Assembly (NCBI RefSeq): GCF_009617755.1
Contig: NZ_BGZH01000001.1
Span: forward strand, 1,302,001 to 1,366,000
Direction of reading: 5' to 3'
Length of the DNA: 64,000 bases
From: Marinobacter salsuginis
GTDB taxonomy: Bacteria; Pseudomonadota; Gammaproteobacteria; Pseudomonadales; Oleiphilaceae
Part shown: piece after piece, positions 55,816-64,000 of the stretch
Numbering within the stretch: the first letter of the stretch is position 1
Layout of the letters: each line of letters starts with the position of its first letter
Position numbers and translations under genes: made by a program
The notes under the pieces: generated by a model
What the model was told of the DNA's origin: nothing
Seen by the model: the letters and a program-made list of their open reading frames with translations, nothing else
Databases searched by the model: none

Positions 55816-57309
55816 TTAGGCCTGGTCTTCAAACCAGGGGGCACGCGCGGTCATGATAAGCTGACCAGCACGCTCTTCATCCATACCTTCAATCTCGAGC
55901 AAGTCGTCTACCGACTGCTCTGCCAGATCCTCCATGGTGCGCACACCCATGCCGGCCAGTTTAAAGGCCAGGCTACGGTCCATGCCGTCCATTCCCAGAA
56001 GATCTTCTGCCGGCTCGGCACCCTCGAGCGCTTCCTCGCTTGCCAGGGCCTGGTTCAGCAGAACGTCCTTGGCACGACGGCGCAGCTCGGTGACGGTCTC
56101 TTCGTCAAAGCCTTCGATCGCCAGCATCTCTTCCATTGGCACATAGGCCACCTCTTCAATGGAGGTAAACCCTTCCTCGATCAGCACACCGGCAAATTCT
56201 TCATCAACGTCCAGATTGCCAGTGAAATGCTCGACAAGCCGGCTGTATTCCTGCTCCTGACGCTCACCGGCTTCTTCCTCGGTCATCACGTTCAGGGTCC
56301 AGCCTGTCAGGTCCGTGGCCAGGCGAACGTTCTGTCCGTTCCGGCCGATTGCCTGTGCCAGGTTGTCCTCCGCCACAGCCACTTCCATGGTGTGCCGGTC
56401 TTCATCCATAACGATGGACGCAACTTCTGCCGGCGCCATGGCATTGATTACCAGTTGGGCCGGGTTGTCGTCCCACAGCACGATATCAACACGCTCACCG
56501 CCCAGCTCATTGGACACCGCCTGAACCCGGGAGCCTCGCATACCAACGCAGGCACCAACGGGATCGATACGCCGATCGTTGGTCTTCACCGCAATCTTGG
56601 CCCGGGAACCGGGGTCACGGGCCGCACCACGGATCTCGATCAGCTCTTCAGCAATCTCCGGCACTTCAATGCGGAACAGTTCGATCAGCATCTGCGGAGA
56701 GGTGCGGCTCAGAATCAGCTGAGGGCCGCGATGATCGGTGCGAATTTCCAGCAGCAGGGAGCGCACACGGTCGCCCATGCGGAACGTCTCGCGCGGGATC
56801 AGGTATTCACGGGGCAACAGCGCCTCGGCGTTGGCACCCAGATCGACAATGACATTGTCCCGGGTCACCTTCTTTACAGTACCAGAGACCAGCTCACCAA
56901 CCCGGTCGCGGTAGCTGTCCACGATCTTGGTCCGCTCTGCCTCACGAACCTTCTGGAAGATAATCTGCTTGGCGGCCTGAGCACCGATACGGCCAAAGGC
57001 TTCGGACTCAATTTTCTCCTCGTGGATATCGCCAGGCTTCAGGGCCGGGTCGATTTCCTCGGCTTCCTGCAGGGTGAGCTCGGTGCCCAGCGCAGGAACG
57101 GCATCGTTATCCACCACCAGCCAGCGGCGGAAGGTTTCGTATTCGCCGGTTTTCCGGTCGATTGATACGCGGATATCCGCCTCTTCGTCTTCAAAGCGCT
57201 TTTTGGCCGCGGTGGCCAGTGCCAGCTCGATCGCTTCAAAAATCACATCCTTCTCGACACCTTTCTCGTTCGAGACGGATTCAACCACCAGCAAGATCTC
57301 TTTACTCAT
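55816..57309 (-). CDS. nusA: transcription termination/antitermination protein NusA
   Basis: 497 residues in standard order: N-terminal RNAP-binding domain ([20 protein letters not shown]), S1 domain ([20 protein letters not shown]), two KH domains ([40 protein letters not shown]) and two C-terminal acidic helix-hairpin repeats ([40 protein letters not shown]). These repeats mark the gammaproteobacterial form. NusA modulates pausing, termination and antitermination. It sits between rimP and infB. Confidence 0.96.
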   Translation of the reverse strand: MSKEILLVVESVSNEKGVEKDVIFEAIELALATAAKKRFEDEEADIRVSIDRKTGEYETFRRWLVVDNDAVPALGTELTLQEAEEIDPALKPGDIHEEKIESEAFGRIGAQAAKQIIFQKVREAERTKIVDSYRDRVGELVSGTVKKVTRDNVIVDLGANAEALLPREYLIPRETFRMGDRVRSLLLEIRTDHRGPQLILSRTSPQMLIELFRIEVPEIAEELIEIRGAARDPGSRAKIAVKTNDRRIDPVGACVGMRGSRVQAVSNELGGERVDIVLWDDNPAQLVINAMAPAEVASIVMDEDRHTMEVAVAEDNLAQAIGRNGQNVRLATDLTGWTLNVMTEEEAGERQEQEYSRLVEHFTGNLDVDEEFAGVLIEEGFTSIEEVAYVPMEEMLAIEGFDEETVTELRRRAKDVLLNQALASEEALEGAEPAEDLLGMDGMDRSLAFKLAGMGVRTMEDLAEQSVDDLLEIEGMDEERAGQLIMTARAPWFEDQA

Positions 57310-57364
57310 TGGATTGCCCTGCCCTTAAAATCAACTGTGCGTCCACGGACTTCATTCAGATCGT

Positions 57365-57826
57365 TCATTCAAATACCGGCACGATGTGGGCTTTTTCAAT
57401 GCTGTCGAACGGCAGCAGATACTCGTGATCATCAACGACCACAACCACATCATCACCTTCCACGCCTTTGATCAGCCCCTGAAACTTCCGGCGACCCTCA
57501 AACGCCATCCGGAGACGAATCTGAACCTGGTGACCAATAAAGGCCTCGTATTGCTCAAGACGAAACAGCGGGCGATCCATCCCCGGGGATGAGACCTCCA
57601 GTGTGTATTCGGTCTGGATGGGATCTTCCACATCCATCACACCGCTGATCTGACGACTGACCTTTTCGCAGTCGTCGATGCCGATGCCGTTCTCGGCATC
57701 GTCAATAAACACCCGTAACAGGGAATGATGGCCCTGAGAGCGGAATTCAATGCCCCAGAACTCATACCCCAGACCTTCCACGACGGGCTGAAGAATGTCT
57801 TCCAGTTGCTTAAGCTTGGCTGACAA
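57365..57826 (-). CDS. rimP: ribosome maturation factor RimP
   Basis: 153 residues from a TTG start at 57826, preceded by GGAGAAGG. The N-terminal domain reads [20 protein letters not shown] and [20 protein letters not shown]; the C-terminal SH3-like barrel includes [20 protein letters not shown] and [19 protein letters not shown]. RimP assists 30S assembly. It is the first protein gene of the rimP-nusA-infB-rbfA-truB-rpsO run. Confidence 0.94.
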   Translation of the reverse strand: MSAKLKQLEDILQPVVEGLGYEFWGIEFRSQGHHSLLRVFIDDAENGIGIDDCEKVSRQISGVMDVEDPIQTEYTLEVSSPGMDRPLFRLEQYEAFIGHQVQIRLRMAFEGRRKFQGLIKGVEGDDVVVVVDDHEYLLPFDSIEKAHIVPVFE

Positions 57827-57867
57827 GTTTTGCCTTCTCCGTTATCAATTTACCGGCCCCAAAAACA

Positions 57868-57898
57868 AAAAAAGGGCTGTTTTATCAGCCCTTTTTAT
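57868..57898 (-). terminator. terminator-like hairpin upstream of rimP
   Basis: AAAAAGGGCTG-TTTTAT-CAGCCCTTTTT is symmetrical and flanked by A/T runs on both sides, 42 bases before the rimP start on the minus strand. Confidence 0.75.
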
Positions 57899-57927
57899 GC
57901 ACCAGGGCCCGTTGCGCCAGGCCCCTT

Positions 57928-57958
57928 AATCAAAAAGCCCCGAACAATGGGGCCTTTT
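57928..57958 (-). terminator. second terminator-like hairpin upstream of rimP
   Basis: A stem of AAAAGGCCCC-type sequence around GAACAAT-like loop with a T-run on the minus strand, 30 bases further upstream than the previous hairpin. Two such signals in the leader suggest attenuation. Confidence 0.7.
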
Positions 57959-58103
57959 GTTGCAAGAACTCGCAGGAAACAAACCGGTGTACCGTTTCCT
58001 GCTGACAGACACCTGGCCTGCCAGAAACCCGCCAGCACCACGCGGCAGGTCCCAATATCCGCCGGAGTATAGAGACGCCGGACAGACTGGTCAAGGACTG
58101 ACC

Positions 58104-58137
58104 AAAAAAAACGGCCTGGAAACTCCAAGCCGTTTTT
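58104..58137 (-). terminator. terminator after tRNA-Leu
   Basis: On the minus strand AAAAACGGCTTGGA-GTTT-CCAGGCCGTTTTTTTT-type pairing forms a stem with a run of eight T, ten bases after the tRNA 3' end. Confidence 0.85.
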
Positions 58138-58146
58138 CTTCTAATA

Positions 58147-58231
58147 TGGTGCCCGGGGCCGGACTCGAACCGGCACGGCTTTCGCCACTACCCCCTCAAG
58201 ATAGCGTGTCTACCAGTTTCACCACCCGGGC
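58147..58231 (-). tRNA. tRNA-Leu (anticodon GAG)
   Basis: 85 nucleotides on the minus strand beginning GCCCGGGTGGTGAAACTGGT and ending with encoded CCA. The acceptor stem GCCCGGG pairs with CCCGGGC; the anticodon loop is CTTGAGG, giving GAG (reads CUC/CUU). A long variable arm (around GTGGCGAAAGCCGTGC) and TTCGAGTC T loop mark a class II leucine tRNA. It lies just after secG, as in Pseudomonas. Confidence 0.95.
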
Positions 58232-58238
58232 AACATTC

Positions 58239-58619
58239 TTACTCGAGCTCAGGGAGATCAGACCCCCCACCCTCGGCTCCGCTGGCTGCGGCTTCGCCGT
58301 TATCGGCAGCGGTGTCAGCCGGGGCGGCACTGCTGGACTCCTGAACAACAGGAATACCCGCTTCCCCTGCCACTTCGGCACGCTGCTTGGCAAAAATCGC
58401 CAGCGAGAAACTTGTTACAAAAAATACCACTGCGAGCAGGGTCGTAAAGCGGGTCAGAAAGCTGCCGCTGCCCTGGCTACCAAAAACCGTCTGGGAAGCA
58501 CCACCACCAAAGGCAGCACCAGCGTCGGCGCCTTTGCCCTGCTGGATCAGCACCAGACCCACCAGCGCCACCGCGATAACCACGTGCACAACGACTACCA
58601 GTGTTTCTACCCAATCCAT
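58239..58619 (-). CDS. secG: preprotein translocase subunit SecG
   Basis: 126 residues. Two membrane spans are visible (VETLVVVVHVVIAVALVGLV and FLTRFTTLLAVVFFVTSFSL) joined by the conserved loop QQGKGADAGAAFGGGASQTV. The C-terminal tail is Ala/Glu-rich. SecG associates with SecYE and stimulates protein export. It ends seven bases before tRNA-Leu and follows tpiA by 24 bases. Confidence 0.95.
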   Translation of the reverse strand: MDWVETLVVVVHVVIAVALVGLVLIQQGKGADAGAAFGGGASQTVFGSQGSGSFLTRFTTLLAVVFFVTSFSLAIFAKQRAEVAGEAGIPVVQESSSAAPADTAADNGEAAASGAEGGGSDLPELE

Positions 58620-58643
58620 AACGACTCTCGCGAACCTTTAAAT

Positions 58644-59402
58644 TCAGGTACCCGCCGGAACACTCCGGCAAATACTCACAAAATCTTCTGCTACAAGCGA
58701 CGCTCCGCCGATTAAACCGCCGTCAATATCCGGCTCGGCAAAAAGAGCGGCTGCATTATCCGCTTTTACGCTGCCCCCGTAAAGCAGGGATATCTCATTC
58801 GCCGGCGCGCCCATCTCTGAAAGCACCTGCCGGAGCGACGCATGCATTGCCTGGGCATCTTGCGCCGTCGCGGTTTTGCCTGTGCCAATTGCCCAGACCG
58901 GCTCGTAAGCAACAATCACGCGTTGCCACTGATCTTTTGCAACGCCTGCCAGCCCGGCCTTCACCTGGGAAGCGACCACAGACTCGGCTCTTCCCGCCTC
59001 GCGCTCTTCCAGAGTCTCACCGACACAGAGCACTGCATGAAGCCCGGCGCCGATGACGCGGCCAACCTTTTGCGCAACCACATCGTCTGACTCACCAAAG
59101 AGCTGACGACGCTCGGAGTGTCCGACCAGGGCATACTGACACCCTTGATCCACCGCCATTTCCGCAGCAATCTCGCCGGTGTAGGCACCGGAACTCCACT
59201 GCCCCACGTTCTGAACGCCAACCGACAGACTACCACCTGCGTTCGCGACTACGTCTCCGACATAAATTGCGGGAGGAATAATAACAACCTCGACGCCATT
59301 ATCAAGAGAGGCCGTCTGGGATTGCACATCGCTTACCAGCGTCTGCGCCAGGGCTTTCGACCCGTTCATTTTCCAGTTTCCGGCTACGATCTTTCGACGC
59401 AT
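58644..59402 (-). CDS. tpiA: triosephosphate isomerase
   Basis: 252 residues from the ATG at 59402 (MRRKIVAGNWKMNGSKALAQ); a longer frame adds 19 non-family residues. Catalytic residues are visible: Lys in GNWKMNG, His in LVGHSERRQLFGE, and Glu in VAYEPVWAIGTGKTATAQD, with phosphate loop LYGGSVKADNA. The enzyme interconverts dihydroxyacetone phosphate and glyceraldehyde 3-phosphate. It lies between glmM and secG, the usual order in this lineage. Confidence 0.97.
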   Translation of the reverse strand: MRRKIVAGNWKMNGSKALAQTLVSDVQSQTASLDNGVEVVIIPPAIYVGDVVANAGGSLSVGVQNVGQWSSGAYTGEIAAEMAVDQGCQYALVGHSERRQLFGESDDVVAQKVGRVIGAGLHAVLCVGETLEEREAGRAESVVASQVKAGLAGVAKDQWQRVIVAYEPVWAIGTGKTATAQDAQAMHASLRQVLSEMGAPANEISLLYGGSVKADNAAALFAEPDIDGGLIGGASLVAEDFVSICRSVPAGT

Positions 59403-59477
59403 AACAGTTCCCGAACGTGAGGGAGGGCGAACTATACAGCACTCCCTCCCGGCAGACAACCGCCTGAAAACACAAAA

Positions 59478-60821
59478 TTAAGCAGTGGATTTTTCCACGA
59501 CTTTTGCCAACTCCTCGACCACTCGCACAATTTCGTTGGCATCCTGGCCTTCCGCCATCACCCTGATCAGCGGTTCGGTTCCAGAGGCCCTGAGCAGAAT
59601 TCGGCCGGAGCCGCCCAACTCTGTTTCGAATTTACGAACCGCAGCTACGATATCGTCACGACTGAACGGATCGAAGCGCTGCTCTACCCGGACATTGATC
59701 ATTTTCTGGGGCAGCTTGCTCATACCCTGGCGCAGCTCGGAAAGCGTTTTCCCGGACTTCCAGACAGAGAGCAGAACCTGCAGCGCGGAAACAATACCGT
59801 CGCCGGTGCTGGTGCAGTCGCGGATAACCATGTGGCCAGAGCCCTCTCCACCCAAAACCCAGTTGTTTGCTAGCAGCCGCTCCATCACGTAACGATCGCC
59901 AACTTTCGCACGCTCGAATTCGATTCCGATTTCATTCAGCGCGAGCTCAACGCCCAGGTTGGTCATCAGCGTACCCACGACGCCGCCTTTAAGGCGATCT
60001 TCCGCAAACCGCTGGGAGGCGATCACGTAGAGCAGCTCATCGCCGTCCACTTCAGAGCCGTCACGGTCCACCATCAAAACCCGGTCGCCATCACCATCGA
60101 ACGCAATGCCCAGGTCAGCGCGTTTTTCGACCACTGCGGCCTTGAGTGCGTCCAGATGCGTGGAGCCGACGTTCAGATTGATGTTAAGGCCATCCGGATC
60201 AGCGCCAATCACCGACACTTTGGCGCCAAGCTCACGAAACACCTTTGGCGCCACGTGGTAGGTGGCACCATGGGCACAATCCAACACGATGTTCATGCCG
60301 TCGAGGGTAAATTCGTTGGGCACGGTGCTCTTGCAGAATTCCACATAACGGCCGGGGGCATCATCCACTCGGGAGGCCTTGCCCAGCTCGGTTGGCCCGC
60401 AGACTTCAATGGGCTTATCCAGCCAGCGCTCAATCTCTGCCTCCAGGGCGTCATCAAGCTTGGTACCGGCCGCCGAGAAGAACTTGATACCGTTATCATG
60501 ATGAGGGTTGTGGGAGGCACTGATCACAATACCCGCCGAGGCACGAAAAGTGCGGGTCAGGTAGGCAATAGCGGGCGTCGGCATCGGGCCGAGAAGCTTT
60601 ACATCGACGCCTGCAGCCGCAAGGCCGGCTTCCAGGGCGGACTCGAACATGTAACCGGAAAGCCGGGTATCCTTGCCGATCAGCACGCTGTTGCGCTGAC
60701 CATCCCGCTTGAAGGCCTGGCCGGCGGCCCAACCCAGTTTGAGCATGAATTCCGGCGTTATCGGAAACTCACCCACGCGTCCGCGAATACCGTCCGTACC
60801 AAAGTACTTTCTCTCGGACAT
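59478..60821 (-). CDS. glmM: phosphoglucosamine mutase GlmM
   Basis: 447 residues from the ATG at 60821, preceded by GGAGG; the ATG shares one base with the folP stop. GlmM converts glucosamine 6-phosphate to glucosamine 1-phosphate for UDP-GlcNAc, hence peptidoglycan and LPS. The phosphorylated serine is in [20 protein letters not shown], the metal loop in [15 protein letters not shown], and the sugar/phosphate loops in GGEGSGHMV and [12 protein letters not shown]. Confidence 0.97.
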   Translation of the reverse strand: MSERKYFGTDGIRGRVGEFPITPEFMLKLGWAAGQAFKRDGQRNSVLIGKDTRLSGYMFESALEAGLAAAGVDVKLLGPMPTPAIAYLTRTFRASAGIVISASHNPHHDNGIKFFSAAGTKLDDALEAEIERWLDKPIEVCGPTELGKASRVDDAPGRYVEFCKSTVPNEFTLDGMNIVLDCAHGATYHVAPKVFRELGAKVSVIGADPDGLNINLNVGSTHLDALKAAVVEKRADLGIAFDGDGDRVLMVDRDGSEVDGDELLYVIASQRFAEDRLKGGVVGTLMTNLGVELALNEIGIEFERAKVGDRYVMERLLANNWVLGGEGSGHMVIRDCTSTGDGIVSALQVLLSVWKSGKTLSELRQGMSKLPQKMINVRVEQRFDPFSRDDIVAAVRKFETELGGSGRILLRASGTEPLIRVMAEGQDANEIVRVVEELAKVVEKSTA

Positions 60822-61651
60822 CAACCTGCCTCCTTCACTGCCGCCACCACACGGACGGCGTCTACTGTTTCCCTTACATCGTGCACGCGAATAATGCTCG
60901 CACCCTTCATGGCCGCTATTGTCGCGGCCGCAACGCTTGCAGGCAACCTTTCGTTCACGTCCCGGCCGGTGATATGCCCCAGCATGGACTTCCTGGAAAC
61001 GCCAACCAGTAACGGATGCCCAAGGATATGCATCTGCTCGAGACAGGCCAGCAGCTGCAGATTGTGCTCAAGGCTCTTGCCGAAACCGAAGCCGGGATCG
61101 AGAAGGATATTTTCGGGGCGAATACCGGCAAGCTCTGCAACACGCATACGCTCCGTGAGAAAGGCACTCACCTCGCGCCGCACGTTACGGTATTCGGGGC
61201 GATCCTGCATGGTATCCGGCTCCCCCTGGATATGCATGATGCAAACGGGGATACTCGCCTGTGCAGCAACTTCCGGAGCACCGTCACGCTGAAGCGCGCG
61301 AACATCATTAATAAGCCCGGCGCCGAGTTTTGCTGTCTCGGCCATGACTTCCGGTGCACTGGTGTCTACCGAAATCACCGCATCCAGCTCCCGGGCAGCG
61401 GCTTCCACCACCGGGCATACCCGATCCAGCTCCTCCTGGACGGAGACCGGCGTCGCTCCCGGCCTCGTGGATTCGCCGCCGATATCGATGAAAGTGGCGC
61501 CATCAGCAACCATCTGCCTTGCTCTGGCGAGGGCCGCATCAGGCCGGTTGAATTGCCCGCCATCGGAAAACGAATCCGGTGTTACATTCAAGATGCCCAT
61601 CACATGGCAGCGGGACATATCCAGTTCCCGGCCGGCAAAATTCATTTTCAT
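60821..61651 (-). CDS. folP: dihydropteroate synthase
   Basis: 276 residues. The pterin-binding fold shows both signatures: [20 protein letters not shown] near the N terminus and [20 protein letters not shown] shortly after, then [20 protein letters not shown] and the C-terminal [20 protein letters not shown]. It condenses p-aminobenzoate with dihydropterin diphosphate for folate synthesis and is the sulfonamide target. It follows ftsH with a terminator in between and overlaps glmM by one base. Confidence 0.96.
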   Translation of the reverse strand: MKMNFAGRELDMSRCHVMGILNVTPDSFSDGGQFNRPDAALARARQMVADGATFIDIGGESTRPGATPVSVQEELDRVCPVVEAAARELDAVISVDTSAPEVMAETAKLGAGLINDVRALQRDGAPEVAAQASIPVCIMHIQGEPDTMQDRPEYRNVRREVSAFLTERMRVAELAGIRPENILLDPGFGFGKSLEHNLQLLACLEQMHILGHPLLVGVSRKSMLGHITGRDVNERLPASVAAATIAAMKGASIIRVHDVRETVDAVRVVAAVKEAG

Positions 61652-61669
61652 GGCAAACCTTTTTTCAAT

Positions 61670-61704
61670 GACAAAAACAAACGCCGCCCGGAATCCGGGC
61701 GGCG
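61670..61704 (-). terminator. terminator between ftsH and folP
   Basis: GCCGCCCG-GATT-CGGGCGGC on the minus strand forms an eight-pair GC stem followed by GTTTGTTTTTG, 40 bases after the ftsH stop. It implies partial read-through or a separate folP promoter. Confidence 0.88.
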
Positions 61705-61743
61705 CAGGGAATTACACTATTTCTAACCGGAAGCCACTGACTG

Positions 61744-63678
61744 TCAGTGCTCTCCAGCCGGTCGACCAACACCGGGATGACGGCCGTCATCCGTGGACTT
61801 CGGCTCCGGCGCCGCTTCAGGCTCATCGGCCTTCACGCCTCCAGTGGGGCCACTACCATCCCAACCTTTGGGCGGACGCGGTTCGCGACCTTCCATGATG
61901 TCGTCGATCTGGTAACGGTCGATAGTCTCGTATTTCATCAAGGCTTCGGCCATCAGGTCGAGCTTTTCCCGGTTGTCTATCAGGATCTGCTTGGCTTTCT
62001 CGTAGCAGCTGTCGATGATATTCCGGACTTCCTCATCAATGCGCTGGGCCGTCTCCGGCGAATACACCGTCTGGGACTGGCCCGCAGAGCGTCCGAGGAA
62101 AGGCTCTTCACTGTCGGTATCGTACTGCAAAGGCCCAAGTTTCTCGGACAGACCCCAGCGAGTCACCATGTTCCGCGCCAGGCTGGTCGCCCGCTCAATG
62201 TCGTTGGACGCACCAGTGGTAACGCCGTCAAAGCCGAGTGTCAGCTCTTCTGCGATACGACCACCGAACAAGCTGCAGATGGAGCTGATCAGGAAGCGCT
62301 TGCTGTGGCTGTACTTGTCCTCTTCGGGGAGGAACATGGTGACACCCAGAGCACGACCGCGAGGGATAATACTCACTTTGTAGACCGGATCGTGTTCCGG
62401 CATCAGCCGGCCGACAATCGCGTGCCCGGACTCGTGATACGCCGTGTTGCGCTTTTCCTTCTCGCTCATCACCATGGACTTACGCTCGGCACCCATCATG
62501 ATTTTGTCTTTGGCGAGTTCGAATTCTTCCATGGACACCAGACGCTGGTTGCGACGGGCCGCAAACAGAGCTGCCTCATTGACCAGGTTAGCGAGGTCCG
62601 CACCGGAGAACCCGGGCGTGCCGCGAGCAATCAGAACCGGCTCCACGCCGTCAGCCAGGGGCACTTTCTTCATGTGCACCTTGAGGATCTGCTCACGACC
62701 AATGATGTCTGGCAGGCCAACAACAACCTGACGGTCAAAACGGCCCGGACGCAACAGTGCCGGGTCAAGAACGTCCGGACGGTTGGTTGCAGCAATGACG
62801 ATAACGCCTTCGTTACCCTCAAAACCGTCCATCTCAACCAGCAACTGGTTCAGGGTCTGCTCACGCTCGTCGTGACCACCGCCCATGCCGGCACCACGAT
62901 GGCGGCCGACAGCGTCGATCTCGTCAATAAAGATAATGCAGGGGCTCTGCTTCTTGGCCTGCTCGAACATGTCGCGAACCCGGGACGCGCCCACACCCAC
63001 GAACATCTCGACAAAGTCAGAACCAGAGATGGAGAAGAACGGCACCTTCGCCTCGCCGGCAATGGCCTTGGCAAGCAGGGTCTTACCCGTACCAGGCTGG
63101 CCGACCATCAGAACGCCCTTCGGAATACTGCCACCGAGGCGCTGAAACTTGCTCGGATCCCGGAGGAAGTCCACCAGCTCTTTCACGTCTTCCTTGGCCT
63201 CATCAACACCGGCCACGTCCGCGAAGGTGGTCTTGATCTGGTCTTCGCTCATCAGGCGCGCCTTGCTCTTGCCGAACGACATGGGGCCTTTGCCGCCACC
63301 GCCGCCCTGCATCTGGCGCATGAAGAACACAAACAGTGCGATGATGATCAGTATCGGGAACGCAGCCACCAGCAGCTGAGTCCACAGGCTCTGGCGCTCA
63401 GGCTCCTTACCAATGACCTCGACGTTGTTTGCGAGCAGATCGTCCATCAGCTTGTTGTCAGACACCTGAGGACGGATTGTCTGGAACTGGGAGCCGTCAC
63501 CACGGGTACCCTGAACCTGCAACCCATCAATTGTGACCTGACGGACCTGGCCTTGCTGGACCATCTCCACAAACTGGGAATAGTTGACTTGTTGGCCGGT
63601 GGTGGTGGGAGAGAAATTCTGAAACACCATCAGCAGCACGGCGGCTATGATTAGCCAGAGAACCAGATTTTTTGCCAT
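61744..63678 (-). CDS. ftsH: ATP-dependent zinc metalloprotease FtsH
   Basis: 644 residues from the ATG at 63678, the E. coli length. An in-frame TTG three codons earlier is better spaced to the AGGTGA upstream and may be used. Two N-terminal spans ([37 protein letters not shown]) flank a periplasmic domain. The AAA+ module has [26 protein letters not shown] and the SRH RPGRFDR; the zinc site is [11 protein letters not shown] with a downstream Asp. FtsH degrades membrane proteins and regulators such as LpxC. The C-terminal tail is acidic and Pro/Gly-rich. Confidence 0.97.
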   Translation of the reverse strand: MAKNLVLWLIIAAVLLMVFQNFSPTTTGQQVNYSQFVEMVQQGQVRQVTIDGLQVQGTRGDGSQFQTIRPQVSDNKLMDDLLANNVEVIGKEPERQSLWTQLLVAAFPILIIIALFVFFMRQMQGGGGGKGPMSFGKSKARLMSEDQIKTTFADVAGVDEAKEDVKELVDFLRDPSKFQRLGGSIPKGVLMVGQPGTGKTLLAKAIAGEAKVPFFSISGSDFVEMFVGVGASRVRDMFEQAKKQSPCIIFIDEIDAVGRHRGAGMGGGHDEREQTLNQLLVEMDGFEGNEGVIVIAATNRPDVLDPALLRPGRFDRQVVVGLPDIIGREQILKVHMKKVPLADGVEPVLIARGTPGFSGADLANLVNEAALFAARRNQRLVSMEEFELAKDKIMMGAERKSMVMSEKEKRNTAYHESGHAIVGRLMPEHDPVYKVSIIPRGRALGVTMFLPEEDKYSHSKRFLISSICSLFGGRIAEELTLGFDGVTTGASNDIERATSLARNMVTRWGLSEKLGPLQYDTDSEEPFLGRSAGQSQTVYSPETAQRIDEEVRNIIDSCYEKAKQILIDNREKLDLMAEALMKYETIDRYQIDDIMEGREPRPPKGWDGSGPTGGVKADEPEAAPEPKSTDDGRHPGVGRPAGEH

Positions 63679-64000
63679 ATCGTTCAAGGATCATCACCTG
63701 TGAATTGAAGGGAATGCCTTTCGCAAAGCACCCTTTTCCGACACCTTACACCAATTGTACGCCCGTCCACCAGAAACGGCCCATCCGTATCGGCCACAAA
63801 CCACGCACAACTAACTTCGATGAAAAGTACCCTTTAACCCTCATAGTGGGTGCCATATCTGAAATTACAACAGCAACCCAGAATATGGCTCCGTTCGTTC
63901 GAGCATTTTGACCCGTCGCCCCCGGATTGGTTCCTTCAGCCTGCAGCAACCACGTTGGTACGTGTTAACGGCCATTTTTACAGCAGGGCGATCTGGTACA
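63679..64000. other. upstream region of ftsH, no supported gene
   Basis: This 322-base segment should carry the ftsH promoter. On the minus strand an open frame entering from the right edge ends at a TAA (63980-63978) after only six visible codons (YQIALL), which might be the end of a neighbouring gene. It does not resemble the end of rlmE, the gene often found here. A 67-codon frame at 63746-63949 on the minus strand has no recognisable family or ribosome-binding site and is not called. Confidence 0.4.

Larger units (their letters stand above)
57827..58146 (-). promoter_or_regulatory. rimP operon leader with tandem hairpins; no initiator tRNA
   Basis: Between tRNA-Leu and rimP no gene is supported. 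On the minus strand there are, in order, a terminator for the tRNA transcript (58104-58137), a nine-pair stem GCAGGAAAC/GTTTCCTGC (57972-58002), a GGGGC hairpin with T-run (57928-57958) and AAAGGGCTG-type hairpin with T-run (57868-57898). The last two look like intrinsic terminators just ahead of rimP and could act as attenuators controlled by NusA. A tRNA-fMet gene, common at this spot in relatives, is absent. Confidence 0.6.

Noticed and set aside
63746..63949. 67-codon minus-strand frame upstream of ftsH
   Set aside because: No family match, no convincing ribosome-binding site, and it occupies the region where the ftsH promoter is expected.

Overview
This 64 kb window reads as chromosomal DNA of a marine gammaproteobacterium, most likely Marinobacter or a close relative. 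That placement is an inference from Pseudomonas-like gene orders (aru/ast arginine succinyltransferase genes, aot-type arginine transporter, glcC-glcDEF, pnp-to-ftsH housekeeping cluster), from TRAP transport of a carboxylate, and from the codon and GC character. No phage, plasmid, CRISPR array or intact insertion sequence was seen.

Layout. 1-8998: start of a DUF4124 protein, then a glycolate module on the minus strand (TRAP transporter dctPQM, glcG, glcDEF) read divergently from its GlcC-type regulator, with two TGGTCNGACCA operators between them. 9154-13556: a basic-amino-acid ABC transporter (ATPase, binding protein, two permeases) followed by astE. 13573-18480: an RND efflux pump and its adaptor, divergent from a TetR regulator. 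18503-24717: arginine succinyltransferase operon astC-aruF-aruG-astD-astB. 24817-32258: a DEDDh exonuclease/GIY-YIG fusion, a porin, and aceEF of pyruvate dehydrogenase. 32924-41415: a divergent member of the lysine 2,3-aminomutase family, a small membrane protein, an HNH nuclease, CnoX, a Lon-family protease, a MarR regulator and a TPR membrane protein. 40303-45244: a complete branched-chain amino-acid ABC transporter (livK-livHMGF). 45483-48749: DUF3015 protein, DUF4105/Lnb-like protein and a lipoprotein alpha/beta hydrolase. 49038-63678, all minus: the housekeeping block ftsH-folP-glmM-tpiA-secG-tRNA-Leu-rimP-nusA-infB-rbfA-truB-rpsO-pnp.

How it works together. The first half is largely about feeding on small organic acids and arginine: import and oxidation of glycolate to glyoxylate, import of arginine/ornithine and conversion to glutamate and succinate by the AST pathway (all five steps are encoded here, although astE is separated from the others), and entry of pyruvate into the TCA cycle. 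The second half couples amino-acid uptake with protein quality control and the transcription/translation core.

The least conventional items are three copies of an intergenic palindromic element with a conserved two-hairpin core but unrelated, self-complementary arms (12287-12478, 27771-27882, 48823-48916), and a KamA-family radical SAM enzyme that appears to lack both lysine-side-chain-binding aspartates. A palindrome matching the GlcC-type operator lies directly in front of that enzyme gene. Two smaller repeat families (GGGGTCAG hairpins and GTCGGATTA hairpins) are also present in intergenic spaces.
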